A stretch of DNA of 64,000 nt from Fluoribacter dumoffii NY 23 (GCF_000236165.1 NZ_CM001373.1:2244776-2308775), one strand, 5' to 3'. Shown: positions 7,464-17,250, counted from the stretch's first letter. Program-made: numbers and translations. Notes: a model not told the origin generated them from the letters alone.

Positions 7464-8429
7464 ATGAAGGCACAAGAAGAACAAGGAGTAACGGTTAAAG
7501 ACCGCGCCCGTGAAAAGCTAAGACGTGATTTAGGCGGCGTGATTGAACAAGCGCTAAGTGATCCTAAAACCGTTGAAATCATGCTCAATGCGGATGGCAA
7601 GCTTTGGCAGGAACGGCTTGGTGAAACCATGCGTTGTATAGGTAGTATCACTGACGCCCGTGCCGAATCCATCATTAAAACTGTTGCGGGCTTTCATGGT
7701 AAGGAAGTAACCCGTTTTAATCCGATACTGGAAGGTGAGCTGCCACTGGATGGATCACGTTTTGCAGGGCAGCTGCCACCAGTGGTCTCAAAACCAACCT
7801 TTGCGATTCGTAAAAAGGCCATTTCGGTTTTTACACTGAATGACTATGTAAAATCGGAAATTATGACAGAAGCACAATGTGCTGTGATTAAAAAAGCCGT
7901 TATTGCACATCGAAACATTCTAGTCATTGGCGGCACAGGTTCTGGTAAAACTACTTTGGTGAACGCCATTATCAATGAAATGGTTTGTAGTTCACCAGCT
8001 GAACGTGTCTTCATCATTGAAGATACGGGTGAAATTCAATGCGCCGCTGAGAACTGCGTTCAATATCACACTACTCTTGATGTCAATATGACCCAGCTTT
8101 TGAAAACCACGCTTAGGATGCGACCAGACCGAATCCTTGTTGGTGAAGTTCGGGGTAGTGAAGCGCTGGATTTACTCGATGCCTGGAATACAGGTCATGA
8201 GGGTGGTGCTGCTACTTTGCATGCCAATAACTGTCTTGCTGGACTTCATCGTTTGAAATCACTAATTACCCGTAACCCCTCCGCCCCTTCTGAAATTGAA
8301 CCTTTAATTGGTGAGACGGTTCATTGCGTGGTGCATATCGCAAGAACCCCGCAAGGACGCAGAGTTGAAGAAATCATATCGGTTAAAGGATATGAAAACG
8401 GTCATTACAACATAGAACAACTTATTTAA
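7464..8429 (+). CDS. trbB: TrbB (VirB11-type) T4SS ATPase
   Basis: A 321-residue cytoplasmic hexameric ATPase of the conjugation machine. Walker A GGTGSGKT is at about residues 156-163. An Asp box (FIIEDTGEIQ), the MRPDRILVGEVRG Walker B region and a His box (GHEGGAATLHAN) follow in the correct order and spacing for VirB11/TrbB. It powers pilus assembly and DNA transfer switching. As in IncP plasmids it is the first trb gene, eleven bases before trbC. Full length. Confidence 0.95.
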   Translation: MKAQEEQGVTVKDRAREKLRRDLGGVIEQALSDPKTVEIMLNADGKLWQERLGETMRCIGSITDARAESIIKTVAGFHGKEVTRFNPILEGELPLDGSRFAGQLPPVVSKPTFAIRKKAISVFTLNDYVKSEIMTEAQCAVIKKAVIAHRNILVIGGTGSGKTTLVNAIINEMVCSSPAERVFIIEDTGEIQCAAENCVQYHTTLDVNMTQLLKTTLRMRPDRILVGEVRGSEALDLLDAWNTGHEGGAATLHANNCLAGLHRLKSLITRNPSAPSEIEPLIGETVHCVVHIARTPQGRRVEEIISVKGYENGHYNIEQLI

Positions 8430-8440
8430 GGAGAATAGGT

Positions 8441-8818
8441 ATGAACCAAGCAGTCAATATTAATTATCGAAATCTATGGATGATGGGAGCGATTGTTTTA
8501 TTGCTTCTGTTAATAACACATCCTGCATGTGCATCAAGTGCAGGTGGAGGATTACCTTTTGATTCCTATCTAACCAAAATACAAAAATCCATTACAGGAC
8601 CATTTGCCTTTACTGCTGCAATTATTGGTTTGGTTGGTGCAGGAGCCACGCTGATTTTTGGTGGTGAGATGAATGGTTTTTTGCGAACCCTTCTCTTTAT
8701 TGTACTTGTGCTTTCATTCTTGGTTGCAGCACAAAATACCATGACAGCAATTACAGGCAAAGGAGCCGAAATTGCTAAACCTTCAGTCTCAAAAATAGCT
8801 ATGGAGACACAGCCATGA
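8441..8818 (+). CDS. trbC: TrbC (VirB2-type) pilin precursor
   Basis: A 125-residue prepilin with a long leader ending near ACASSAGGG. Two hydrophobic helices follow (about residues 56-76 and 82-102), giving the small double-membrane-spanning pilin topology. In the IncP system the peptidase TraF processes and cyclises this protein; a TraF homologue is encoded at 19.1 kb, so the maturation route seems conserved. AAGGAG precedes the ATG. It overlaps trbD by four bases. Confidence 0.9.
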   Translation: MNQAVNINYRNLWMMGAIVLLLLLITHPACASSAGGGLPFDSYLTKIQKSITGPFAFTAAIIGLVGAGATLIFGGEMNGFLRTLLFIVLVLSFLVAAQNTMTAITGKGAEIAKPSVSKIAMETQP

Positions 8819-9114
8819 GTCTTCGTAGCATTCCTATACGCAGATGTGGTAACCGCCCAAGTCTTTTTATGGGTGGTGACCGCGAGCTGGTTATGTTTTC
8901 TGGATTACTTTCAGCAATCTTAATATTCGCAGCACAAGATTGGCTTGCCGCACTTTTTGGCTTTGCCCTTTGGTTTTTATCTTTAAAAGGTTTAAGGCTT
9001 ATGGCAAAAGCCGATCCTAAAATGCGCGCCGTTTATCTGAGACAAAGAGGCTATCAGGCCTATTACCCAGCACGTTCAACCCCTTTTCGTAATAATAAAG
9101 GGGGTTATTTATGA
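8815..9114 (+). CDS. trbD: TrbD (VirB3-type) inner-membrane T4SS protein
   Basis: A 99-residue protein with a short cytoplasmic N-terminus (IPIRRCGNRPSLFMGGDREL), typical of VirB3/TrbD. One hydrophobic hairpin follows (residues 32-62), then a basic tail. It anchors the TrbE ATPase at the inner membrane. It overlaps both trbC and trbE by four bases (ATGA type), suggesting tightly coupled translation. Confidence 0.9.
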   Translation: MSLRSIPIRRCGNRPSLFMGGDRELVMFSGLLSAILIFAAQDWLAALFGFALWFLSLKGLRLMAKADPKMRAVYLRQRGYQAYYPARSTPFRNNKGGYL

Positions 9115-11645
9115 TTGAGTTCATTACCTTTTTAATCAGTATTACTGGGCTGTTGCTATTAGGTATTTTGTTTAGCACTGCTAGAATGAAAAGTCGTAAA
9201 CACCATGTCAAAAAACATCGAAGTCATACAGCAGGATTAGTTGATTTACTAAATTATGCTGCGGTAGTCGATGATGGCGTAATTATCGGTAAAAATGGAT
9301 CGTTTATGGCAGCCTGGCTTTATCAAGGTGAAGATATTGCTAACACTACCGATGAAGCCCGTGAAATGATGGCTTTTAGAATCAATCAGGCAATGACCTC
9401 CATGGGTAATGGCTGGATGATTCATGTAGATGCCATAAGACGTGCTGCTCCTGGTTACAGTGAGTGCAGTGCTTCATACTTTCCCGATCCTGTGTCGAAG
9501 GCTGTTGACGAAGAAAGAAGGCAATACTTTGAAAGTATAGGTGCTTTGTATGAAGGCTATTTTGTTATCACACTAACCTGGTATCCACCTGTATTGGCCC
9601 AAAAGCGTTTTGTTGAATTGATGTTTGATGATTCAGGGGAGAAATTAAACCACAAAGAAAAAACCCATCAATTGATTGAAACCTTCAAGCAATCGTGCAG
9701 AAACTTTGAGTCACGTATGAGCGCAGCAATTCACCTGGAAAGGTTAGGCTCAGAAATACTCAGCAATGAAAACCATAAAGTCACTCAGGATAACTTTTTA
9801 AGACACATTCAATATTGTGTCACGGGAATTAACCATCCTGTTAATCTGCCTAAAAATCCAATTTATCTGGATGCACTCATAGGCGGTCAGGAATTAATCC
9901 CAGGTATAACACCCAAAATTGGCCGAAAGTTCATTCAGTGTGTTGCTATTGAAGGATTCCCTATGGAGTCTTACCCGGGTATTTTAACACTGTTGACTCA
10001 ATTACCTGTGGAATATCGCTGGAACTCTCGCTTCATATTCATGGATCCTCATGAAGCTGTAGCCCATTTCACTAAATTCCGTAAAAAATGGAAACAAAAG
10101 GTCAGAGGCTTTTTTGACCAAATGTTTAATACTAACTCCGGTATCGTTGATGAAGATGCACTCAGCATGGTTAATGACGCGCAAGCAGCTATTGCCGAAA
10201 CCAATTCAGGAATGGTGGGTCAAGGCTACTATACATCCGTCGTTGTATTAATGGATGAGGATAGAGCAAACGTTGAGAAAGCCGCACTATTTATCGAAAA
10301 GAATATCAATGCGCTAGGCTTTAGCGCACGAACAGAAACCATTAATACCATGGATGCCTATATGGGCAGCCTACCAGGCCATGGTGTTGAAAACATCAGA
10401 CGGCCTCTAATGAATACCATGAATCTGGCGGACTTGTTGCCAACATCCAGCATTTGGACTGGTGAACATAAAGCGCCCTGCCCACTGTTTCCGGCTCATT
10501 CACCGCCTTTGCTGCACTGTGTCACCAGCGGTAATGCCCCATTTCGTCTGAATCTTCATGTCAGAGACTTAGGTCATGGCATTATGTTTGGTCCCACACG
10601 CTCTGGTAAATCAACCCATCTTGGTTTATTGGCATTATCCTGGCGTCGATATAAAGATGCGCGTATTTATTCTTTTGATAAAGGCATGTCTATGTATCCG
10701 ACCTGTAAGGCAACAGGTGGGGAGCATTTCACCATTGCAGACAAAGACTCTCGCCTTGCCTTTGCACCCTTGCAGTTTTTAGAGACGAAAGCAGATAGAG
10801 CCTGGGCTATGGAGTGGATTGATACGATTCTAGCTTTGAATGGTTTGAATACCACACCAGCTCAGCGCAATGAAATCGGCCATGCCATTCTAAGCATGCA
10901 CCAAAGTGGCTCTAAAACCTTATCTGAATTTGTCATGACGATTCAGGATGAACCCATTAGAGAAACGTTAAAGCAGTACACCATAGATGGGTTAATGGGG
11001 CATTTATTGGATGCAGAAAGTGATGGGCTTGGCTTGTCTTCCTTTATGACCTTCGAAATCGAGCATTTAATGGGATTAGGTGAAAAATTTGCATTGCCTG
11101 TATTGCTTTATCTCTTTAGGCGTATTGAAACTTCATTAGATGGCCGCCCCACCCTCATCTTGCTTGATGAAGCCTGGTTGATGTTGGCGCATCCTGTATT
11201 TAAAAGCAAAATTGCTGAATGGCTTGATTCCATGGCTAAGAAAAACTGTGTGGTGTTTATGGCAACCCAACATTTATCACATGCTGCCAACTCTGGAATC
11301 TTAGATATTATTGTTGAATCAACTGCCACCAAAATCTTTTTACCAAATTTGTATGCAAGAGATCCTGAAACCCGCCTCATTTATGAGCGCATGGGCTTAA
11401 ATCCACGCCAGATTGACATCATAGCAGCGGCCCTTCCCAAACGTGATTACTACTATGTCAGTGAAAAAGGCCAGAGGCTTTATCAATTGGCGTTAGGACC
11501 TTTGGCCTTGGCGTTTGTAGGTGCAACAGATCCCGATTCGATTGCGCGTATGAAGCAATTGGAATTGAAGTATGAAGATGAGTGGGTCTCTCAATGGCTT
11601 TCAGAAAAAGGTATTCCTTTGGCTCAGTACGGAGAAGCAGCATGA
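9111..11645 (+). CDS. trbE: TrbE (VirB4-type) T4SS ATPase
   Basis: An 844-residue VirB4-family ATPase. Residues 1-30 hold a membrane segment, the middle is the CagE/TrbE domain, and the C-terminal half is a RecA-like domain. Walker A GPTRSGKS is at about 494-501 and Walker B LILLDEAWL at about 682-690 (D686, E687). A glutamine-containing ATQ motif follows. It energises pilin extraction and substrate passage with TrbB and TraG. Length matches IncP TrbE. It overlaps trbF by four bases. Confidence 0.95.
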   Translation: MIEFITFLISITGLLLLGILFSTARMKSRKHHVKKHRSHTAGLVDLLNYAAVVDDGVIIGKNGSFMAAWLYQGEDIANTTDEAREMMAFRINQAMTSMGNGWMIHVDAIRRAAPGYSECSASYFPDPVSKAVDEERRQYFESIGALYEGYFVITLTWYPPVLAQKRFVELMFDDSGEKLNHKEKTHQLIETFKQSCRNFESRMSAAIHLERLGSEILSNENHKVTQDNFLRHIQYCVTGINHPVNLPKNPIYLDALIGGQELIPGITPKIGRKFIQCVAIEGFPMESYPGILTLLTQLPVEYRWNSRFIFMDPHEAVAHFTKFRKKWKQKVRGFFDQMFNTNSGIVDEDALSMVNDAQAAIAETNSGMVGQGYYTSVVVLMDEDRANVEKAALFIEKNINALGFSARTETINTMDAYMGSLPGHGVENIRRPLMNTMNLADLLPTSSIWTGEHKAPCPLFPAHSPPLLHCVTSGNAPFRLNLHVRDLGHGIMFGPTRSGKSTHLGLLALSWRRYKDARIYSFDKGMSMYPTCKATGGEHFTIADKDSRLAFAPLQFLETKADRAWAMEWIDTILALNGLNTTPAQRNEIGHAILSMHQSGSKTLSEFVMTIQDEPIRETLKQYTIDGLMGHLLDAESDGLGLSSFMTFEIEHLMGLGEKFALPVLLYLFRRIETSLDGRPTLILLDEAWLMLAHPVFKSKIAEWLDSMAKKNCVVFMATQHLSHAANSGILDIIVESTATKIFLPNLYARDPETRLIYERMGLNPRQIDIIAAALPKRDYYYVSEKGQRLYQLALGPLALAFVGATDPDSIARMKQLELKYEDEWVSQWLSEKGIPLAQYGEAA

Positions 11646-12340
11646 AAAAAAGTGTAACGAATAACCCCTACCTCAGCGCCAGACGAGCATGGAATGTTCA
11701 TACCGCAGGACTTATGAAATCCCTACAAGTTTGGCAGTTGGTTGGCTTAAGTAGTCTCTTAATCGCATTGGCAGCAGTTGGTGGACTCATCGCAATAGGT
11801 AGTCAATCTAAGTTTATCCCTTTGGTGTTTCAACAAGATGCCAATGGCAACACCTTATCAGTTACTCGTGCTGATAGAGTTGGTGAGGCAAGCATTGATG
11901 ATTATCGTGCTGCAGCTGCCCATTTTATTGAAAACATACGCATGGTAAGCCTTGATGTAGAACTACAAAAGAAAGCTGTATTTCAAGTGTATTCCTATTT
12001 AAATGCCAATGATGCAGCCCTTGCCAAGGTTCAAGAATTCTACAGCGACAAACAGCAATCTAATCCTTTTGAAAGAGCTGCCTTTGAGATTGTGAGCATT
12101 GACATACGTTCAGTGCTTCAAGAATCAGATGAAACCTGGCAAGTTGATTGGATTGAAACAGTGAGAAATCGTGATGGCACGCTTAAGGAAAAGCCTCGCA
12201 TGATGAAGGCGATGATTACGATGTATCAGGAGAATGAAGTCAATGATGTTACCAGTGAGTCAATTTTAAAAAATCCCCACCTGATTTATGTGCGTGATTT
12301 TAACTGGTCCTACGAATTAAAGCATGGAGAACAGCAATGA
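11642..12340 (+). CDS. trbF: TrbF (VirB8-type) T4SS inner-membrane protein
   Basis: A 232-residue bitopic protein with a cytoplasmic N-terminus containing NPYLSARRAWN. One transmembrane helix (about residues 37-58) is followed by a periplasmic NTF2-like domain ending in RDFNWSYEL. This is the VirB8/TrbF plan, linking the inner-membrane platform to the core complex. ATG at 11642 is used because it overlaps the trbE stop in the ATGA style of the operon; the longer open frame starting at 11582 lies inside trbE. Confidence 0.92.
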   Translation: MKKSVTNNPYLSARRAWNVHTAGLMKSLQVWQLVGLSSLLIALAAVGGLIAIGSQSKFIPLVFQQDANGNTLSVTRADRVGEASIDDYRAAAAHFIENIRMVSLDVELQKKAVFQVYSYLNANDAALAKVQEFYSDKQQSNPFERAAFEIVSIDIRSVLQESDETWQVDWIETVRNRDGTLKEKPRMMKAMITMYQENEVNDVTSESILKNPHLIYVRDFNWSYELKHGEQQ

Positions 12341-13212
12341 AAAGAATAATGCAGCTATTTTGTTTATTAACACCGCTCACAAGTTTTGCATTGGATAACA
12401 CTATTCTGGCCGAGCATTATTTTTCGGATACTGTACCCAAGCTATCGAGTCAGGAAAAACAAGGTTTAGATATTGCAGAGCGTACACAAAAAGGAGAAAA
12501 AACAAGTAAACCTTTCGCTTCGGCTGATGGTTCAGTCAGTTTTATTTATGGATCAGGGCAAATCAGGGTAGTTTGTGCGCCTTTACAAGTGTGTGATATT
12601 GCCCTTCAACCAGGTGAGCAGTTTAACGACATGAACGTCGGTGACCCACGTTTTGTTGTTGAACCATCTGTCACAGGATCTGGGGCTATGCAACAAATCC
12701 ATCTGCTAATAAAACCTAAAGATGTAGGGCTTGATTCTTCTTTGGTAGTCACCACAGACAGAAGAACATATCACTTTAGATTAAAGTCAGATAGAACCGA
12801 ATTTATGCCTTACATTTCGTTTACTTATCCTGATGAAGCCAAAGCAAAATGGCAGTTACTACAACACATTCAGGCTGAAAGAAGAAAAGTAGATACCTTA
12901 CCAGAAACCAATGAATATCTTGGCTCCCTTAACTTCAATTATCGAATTCAAGGCAATACCCGGTTTAAGCCAGTTAGAGTTTATAACAATGGTGTCAAAA
13001 CGATTATTGAGATGCCAAGAACCATGGCTCAAAGTGAAGCGCCCGCTCTGCTAGTTTTAAGAGCTCGAGGACTATTTAAAAAATCTGAGTCCGTCATGGT
13101 CAATTATCGCCTTCAGGGTTGCCGTTACATCGTGGATGGGGTTTTTGATAAAGCCATATTGGTTATCGGTAGCGGCTCCTCTCAAGAAAAAATTACTATT
13201 ACAAGGTGCTGA
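12337..13212 (+). CDS. trbG: TrbG (VirB9-type) T4SS core-complex protein
   Basis: A 291-residue secreted protein with signal peptide (cleavage near TSFALDN). The N-terminal domain contains FIYGSGQIRVVCAPLQVCDI, and the C-terminal beta domain contains YRIQGNTRFKPVRVYNNG, the standard VirB9/TrbG segment that binds VirB7/TrbH and VirB10/TrbI at the outer membrane. It overlaps trbF by four bases. Two extra cysteines in the first domain could form a disulphide. Confidence 0.92.
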   Translation: MKRIMQLFCLLTPLTSFALDNTILAEHYFSDTVPKLSSQEKQGLDIAERTQKGEKTSKPFASADGSVSFIYGSGQIRVVCAPLQVCDIALQPGEQFNDMNVGDPRFVVEPSVTGSGAMQQIHLLIKPKDVGLDSSLVVTTDRRTYHFRLKSDRTEFMPYISFTYPDEAKAKWQLLQHIQAERRKVDTLPETNEYLGSLNFNYRIQGNTRFKPVRVYNNGVKTIIEMPRTMAQSEAPALLVLRARGLFKKSESVMVNYRLQGCRYIVDGVFDKAILVIGSGSSQEKITITRC

Positions 13213-13214
13213 AG

Positions 13215-13622
13215 ATGAAAAAATTAAGTTTTTTGTTGCTTGCTGTCTTGTTATCAAGCTGTGCCAGCATGCGTTATGGCAATTTCACTCAAATGCCTCA
13301 AGGCAAAGATGCTTATTTGGCGGCAGATGCAGCCACTCAATTAACGCGAGTATATCCACCTGCTCAAAATACATTTTGTATTGGCCAAAGAGTAACAGAT
13401 GGCTTTGGCTTAAGTCTTATTCAAAACTTGAGAAAAAAGGGTTATGGCATCAATGAAAATCAATGCCCTAAGAATAAAGCTAATTTTTTCTATGTGCTTG
13501 ATGAGCTTAAACCTCAAAGTTATCGAGTAAGCCTTTTTGTAGGAATGCAAACATTGAGCCGTCTGTATGCAAAAAGCCATGAAAATATCATCCCTGTCAG
13601 CGCATGGACTCATAAGGAATAA
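13215..13622 (+). CDS. trbH: TrbH-like T4SS lipoprotein
   Basis: A 135-residue lipoprotein with lipobox LLSSC at residues 13-17. In the mature part, DAATQL followed by hydrophobic and beta-rich stretches is like TrbH of IncP systems. It sits exactly where trbH belongs, between trbG and trbI, with ATG two bases after the trbG stop. It likely plays the VirB7 role of tying TrbG to the outer membrane. TrbH proteins diverge quickly, so the name relies on lipobox and position. Confidence 0.8.
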   Translation: MKKLSFLLLAVLLSSCASMRYGNFTQMPQGKDAYLAADAATQLTRVYPPAQNTFCIGQRVTDGFGLSLIQNLRKKGYGINENQCPKNKANFFYVLDELKPQSYRVSLFVGMQTLSRLYAKSHENIIPVSAWTHKE

Positions 13623-13627
13623 GAACT

Positions 13628-14872
13628 ATGAATCAAAATAATGATTATTTGTCACCAGATAATTCACCGCAAAAGCTTCAAACCGCAGGAGTAAAACGTG
13701 TAAATAATGTGCCACTAATGATTGCAATTGGTATTTTAACTCTTTTTGTGGTGCTCATCGCATTTGTTGCCAATAAACGAGCTAATGCGCAAAACCAGCC
13801 ACCAGAAATAGTGAAGGTTAAAAACCCAAAGAAAAATACCATGAGCCTTGCCAATGACGTGGTAGGAAACCATAAATCAGCAGTAATTCCGCCCCAGAGT
13901 GTCACGATAGCTAACAGTGAAACAACCCCTTTGCCCATTCCTGAGCAACTTCCACATAAAGAAGATACTCTGACACAAGATGTATCTGAAGCTGAAATCG
14001 AGCGCATTCGTCAGGAAAAAACTCAAGAATTTGAAGAGGCTGTCAAAGCTAAGACATCCGTAATGGTCGATAACCCACGATTGAATAATCGCGACACTAC
14101 CAAAACGTCGATGAATAGCAATGAGATGGCATTAAACATCGACCCTTCATTAGCGTTTAAAGAGCAGCTCGCATTATTACAAGGCAGGCAGCCCAAACCC
14201 ATACCACAAACTTTAGGTGGTGAAGAAAATGAAATGCGCTGGCATTTAAATTCAACACTTCAAAGCCCAAACAGTCGATACGAACTAAGAGCTGGTAGTG
14301 TAATTCCAGGGGTAATGATTAGTGGCATTTCCTCAGAATTACCAGGCCAAATCATAGCTCAGGTCTCACAAAACGTATATGACACCGCTACCGGAAAATA
14401 TCTTTTAATACCTCAAGGAACCAAAATATTGGGACTATATTCCAGTGATGTCCCTTTTGGTCAGAACTCTGTATTAGTGGCATGGCAACGCCTGGTTTTT
14501 CCAGATAGTAAGGCCTTGGATATTGGCTCTATGCCTGGTTCTGATAGTGCTGGATATGCCGGATTTCGCGATCAGGTAGATCATCATTATGCGCGAATTT
14601 ATGGTTCAGCACTTTTAATGTCAGGCATTATTGCTGGCATTACTTATAGCCAAAATACCAATCAATCTAACCAATTCGGTTACGCCCAGCCCACAGCTGG
14701 CAGCGTCATGAGTCAGGCTTTGGGGCAACAGTTGGGCGAGGTCACTTCGCAACTGGTTTCAAAAAACCTGAATGTGTCTCCCACCATCAATGTTCGACCA
14801 GGTTATCGTTTCAATATCATCGTGGTGAAAGATTTAACGTTTAAACAGCCCTATAGGCAATTTGCTTATTAA
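13628..14872 (+). CDS. trbI: TrbI (VirB10-type) T4SS core-complex protein
   Basis: A 414-residue protein: cytoplasmic N-terminus, one membrane helix (about 29-48), a proline-rich periplasmic linker, and a C-terminal VirB10 domain (about residues 200-410). The domain shows YELRAGSVIPGVMISGISSE, the GTKILGLY stretch, and the antenna region LVAWQRLVFPD. It spans both membranes and gates the channel. It ends overlapping a possible early trbJ start. Complete. Confidence 0.95.
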   Translation: MNQNNDYLSPDNSPQKLQTAGVKRVNNVPLMIAIGILTLFVVLIAFVANKRANAQNQPPEIVKVKNPKKNTMSLANDVVGNHKSAVIPPQSVTIANSETTPLPIPEQLPHKEDTLTQDVSEAEIERIRQEKTQEFEEAVKAKTSVMVDNPRLNNRDTTKTSMNSNEMALNIDPSLAFKEQLALLQGRQPKPIPQTLGGEENEMRWHLNSTLQSPNSRYELRAGSVIPGVMISGISSELPGQIIAQVSQNVYDTATGKYLLIPQGTKILGLYSSDVPFGQNSVLVAWQRLVFPDSKALDIGSMPGSDSAGYAGFRDQVDHHYARIYGSALLMSGIIAGITYSQNTNQSNQFGYAQPTAGSVMSQALGQQLGEVTSQLVSKNLNVSPTINVRPGYRFNIIVVKDLTFKQPYRQFAY

Positions 14873-14886
14873 TGAAGGAGAATGTC

Positions 14887-15627
14887 ATGAAATATAGAAT
14901 CATGTTTATTTATTTCTGGGGGTTACATGCTTTTGCAAGCGGAGCACCCGTGTTTGATGCAGTTAATTGGCTACAAAATGGAAAAATACTTGCAACTCAA
15001 ATTAGCGAATATAAAACTCAAGTAGATCAATACAAAAATCAAATGGATCAGTATCAAAATATGTTGGAAAACACCAAGTCACTAACTTCCTTTGAATGGG
15101 ATAATGCCAACTCGGTTATTAATAATTTGCTTGAGTCGACTGATACCATTGATTATTACAAGCAGGAAGCTGGCAGCCTCCAAGGGTACCTTGACCGATT
15201 CCAAAGTCAGGAATACTACCAAAAGACTCCGTGTTTTAATGGTAATGGCCAATGTTCTGCTGAAGAACTTAGAAAAATCAAACAAAGCAGATTAGCGGCT
15301 TCTGTTGCTGAAAAGCGATCCAATGACGCCATGCTTAAAGGGATTGATAAACAACAACAGAGCTTAAAAAATGATTCTGCAAAGCTGCGTACTTTGCAAT
15401 CTCAAGCACAAAATGCTGCAGGCCAAAAACAGGCTCTTCAAGCAGCTTCTCAATTAGCTAGTAATCAATCCCATCAATTGCTTCAAATCCGAGGCGTGTT
15501 ATTAGCACAGCAGAATGCTCAGGCAGTCAAAGATGCAGCGAGTGCTAACAAGGAAGCGATACAGACTGCAGGGGATGAACAGTTTAGATCAGGTAAATAC
15601 CATAAAAGCTCAGGAAAAAAATGGTAG
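14887..15627 (+). CDS. trbJ: TrbJ (VirB5-type) T4SS protein
   Basis: A 246-residue secreted protein. The signal peptide ends near AFASGAPVFD, followed by the PVFDAVNWLQN opening and long coiled-coil helices (QVDQYKNQMDQYQNML), typical of TrbJ/VirB5, the pilus-tip-associated component. ATG at 14887 is preferred over 14872 because AAGGAG lies six bases upstream. Its last residues (FRSGKYHKSSGKKW) closely resemble those of the next gene product. Confidence 0.88.
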   Translation: MKYRIMFIYFWGLHAFASGAPVFDAVNWLQNGKILATQISEYKTQVDQYKNQMDQYQNMLENTKSLTSFEWDNANSVINNLLESTDTIDYYKQEAGSLQGYLDRFQSQEYYQKTPCFNGNGQCSAEELRKIKQSRLAASVAEKRSNDAMLKGIDKQQQSLKNDSAKLRTLQSQAQNAAGQKQALQAASQLASNQSHQLLQIRGVLLAQQNAQAVKDAASANKEAIQTAGDEQFRSGKYHKSSGKKW

Positions 15628-15650
15628 CCCATCATATGAAGGAGAGGAAA

Positions 15651-15863
15651 ATGAAAGTCTTATGCTTATCAATTATGGTTGTTACATGTGTTCTGTCAGG
15701 TTGCGACAGTGCTGAAACCAAAGCTCAGAAAAAGGCTGAGCACTTGGCAACACTCACCTGTAGCAGCTCAAGAGAGGGTCGAACTCAAGAAGAACTGCAA
15801 GCTATTGGTGATGCGTGTTTCCGAGGGGGTAGTTACTCCAAAAGCTCTGGACAGACGTGGTAA
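15651..15863 (+). CDS. trbK: TrbK-like entry-exclusion lipoprotein
   Basis: A 70-residue lipoprotein with lipobox VLSGC at 14-18. A cysteine pair (LTCSSSREG, then DACFRGG) and the tail SYSKSSGQTW follow. Size, position between trbJ and trbL, and the conserved C-terminal CF-R-G-x-Y/F pattern match TrbK, which blocks redundant entry of the same element. GGAGAGGAAA precedes the ATG. The family is poorly conserved, so the function is probable, not certain. Confidence 0.78.
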   Translation: MKVLCLSIMVVTCVLSGCDSAETKAQKKAEHLATLTCSSSREGRTQEELQAIGDACFRGGSYSKSSGQTW

Positions 15864-15867
15864 TGCT

Positions 15868-17250
15868 ATGAATAAAAAAATATTCCCCTATGTAATTGCG
15901 TTTGGTTTATTTGGGTTTTCTGCTTGCTGCCATGCCAAAGGGCATGGCATGGATAGTCGTGATTTACTGGATAATATTTTACAGCGATTTGCCAGCACAT
16001 CTGCACTGTGGAGCAAAACCATGTTGAGTTACGCCAGGTATCTTTTCTGGTCCTTGGCCTCAATTAGTATGGTGTGGACATACGGCTTGATGGCATTACG
16101 TAAAGCAGACATTCAAGAATTCTTAGCTGAAACGGTACGTTTTTTTGTAGTTGTCGGTTTTTTCTATTGGATTTTAGACAATGGACCTGCAATTGCAAAA
16201 GCAATCATAGACTCCATGCGACAACTTGCGGCAAAGGCTTCTGGAATTAATGAGCATGTCTCTCCTTCTGATATTGTGGATGTTGGGTTTGATATTGTCT
16301 CAAAAGCTATAGACAGCTCATCTATCTGGTCCCCTGCAGCAACTACCGTTGGTTTGCTCGTTGCAGGGGTTATTCTGATTATTCTAGCTTTAGTCAGTAT
16401 TAACATGCTCATTATCTTAATCACCGCCTGGATCTTAACTTATGGTGGCATTGTTTTATTAGGGTTTGGTGGTGGCCGTTGGACGCAGGATATTGCGATT
16501 AACTACTACAAAACTGTGTTGGGTATTGCATTACAAGCTTTTGCCATGATTTTGATTATTGGTATCGGTAAATCTTTTGTAGATCAATATTACGCAGCGA
16601 TGTCTGAAAACATCATGCTCAAAGAAATGTTTGTCATGCTGGTTGTTGCCGTACTATTGCTAGTTCTTATTGATAAAATTCCACCTGCTTTAGCTGGCAT
16701 TGTGTCAGGAGGTGGTTCTGGCGGTGGCGGTGGACTAGGTCTTGGTGGGGCTATGGGAGCCGCAGGAATTGCAGGTGCTGCCATGGCAGGTGCAGCAGGC
16801 ACTGCACTTGCCCAAAGTGGTGGTGGATTATCCGCACTTAATGCCGCGTTTAAAGCAGCCAGTCAATCAACCAATTCTGGTGACACAAGTACACTGTCTG
16901 GAATGGATAAAGGCTCCAAAACTGGTGGTTTAGCTGAAGCGATGGGAACTGCTGCCAAATTTGCATGCTCTTTTGGATCACATTTAGCCTCAGGAACTAT
17001 GGATGTTGCTCGTGAGAAAGCGAACACGATTAAAGAATCAATTGCTGAAAAAATCGCTGACACAACGGGTGGGAAAATTGCTGAAGCAATCCAAAACAAG
17101 GCGAATTCATCCACTTCTGAAACGCAAGAATCCAACGCGCAAAATATTTTATCCATGGGCACACCTGCGGGTAGTCTTAGTTCAGGATTTGAGGCATCAG
17201 ATGAGGTGAATCAGTTTGTAAACCAAAAGGCATCTGGAGAGAGCCAATGA
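15868..17250 (+). CDS. trbL: TrbL (VirB6-type) T4SS polytopic membrane protein
   Basis: A 460-residue protein with a signal-like N-terminus (cleavage near CCHAKG). At least five hydrophobic segments lie between residues 40 and 280, including the WILTYGGIVLLGFGGGRWT region typical of TrbL. A Gly/Ala-rich hinge (about 285-325) and a hydrophilic Ser/Lys/Ala-rich tail follow. It forms the inner-membrane channel. The ATG at 15868 lies just after the trbK stop. The open frame upstream to 15679 is inside trbK and is not part of the gene. Confidence 0.9.
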   Translation: MNKKIFPYVIAFGLFGFSACCHAKGHGMDSRDLLDNILQRFASTSALWSKTMLSYARYLFWSLASISMVWTYGLMALRKADIQEFLAETVRFFVVVGFFYWILDNGPAIAKAIIDSMRQLAAKASGINEHVSPSDIVDVGFDIVSKAIDSSSIWSPAATTVGLLVAGVILIILALVSINMLIILITAWILTYGGIVLLGFGGGRWTQDIAINYYKTVLGIALQAFAMILIIGIGKSFVDQYYAAMSENIMLKEMFVMLVVAVLLLVLIDKIPPALAGIVSGGGSGGGGGLGLGGAMGAAGIAGAAMAGAAGTALAQSGGGLSALNAAFKAASQSTNSGDTSTLSGMDKGSKTGGLAEAMGTAAKFACSFGSHLASGTMDVAREKANTIKESIAEKIADTTGGKIAEAIQNKANSSTSETQESNAQNILSMGTPAGSLSSGFEASDEVNQFVNQKASGESQ

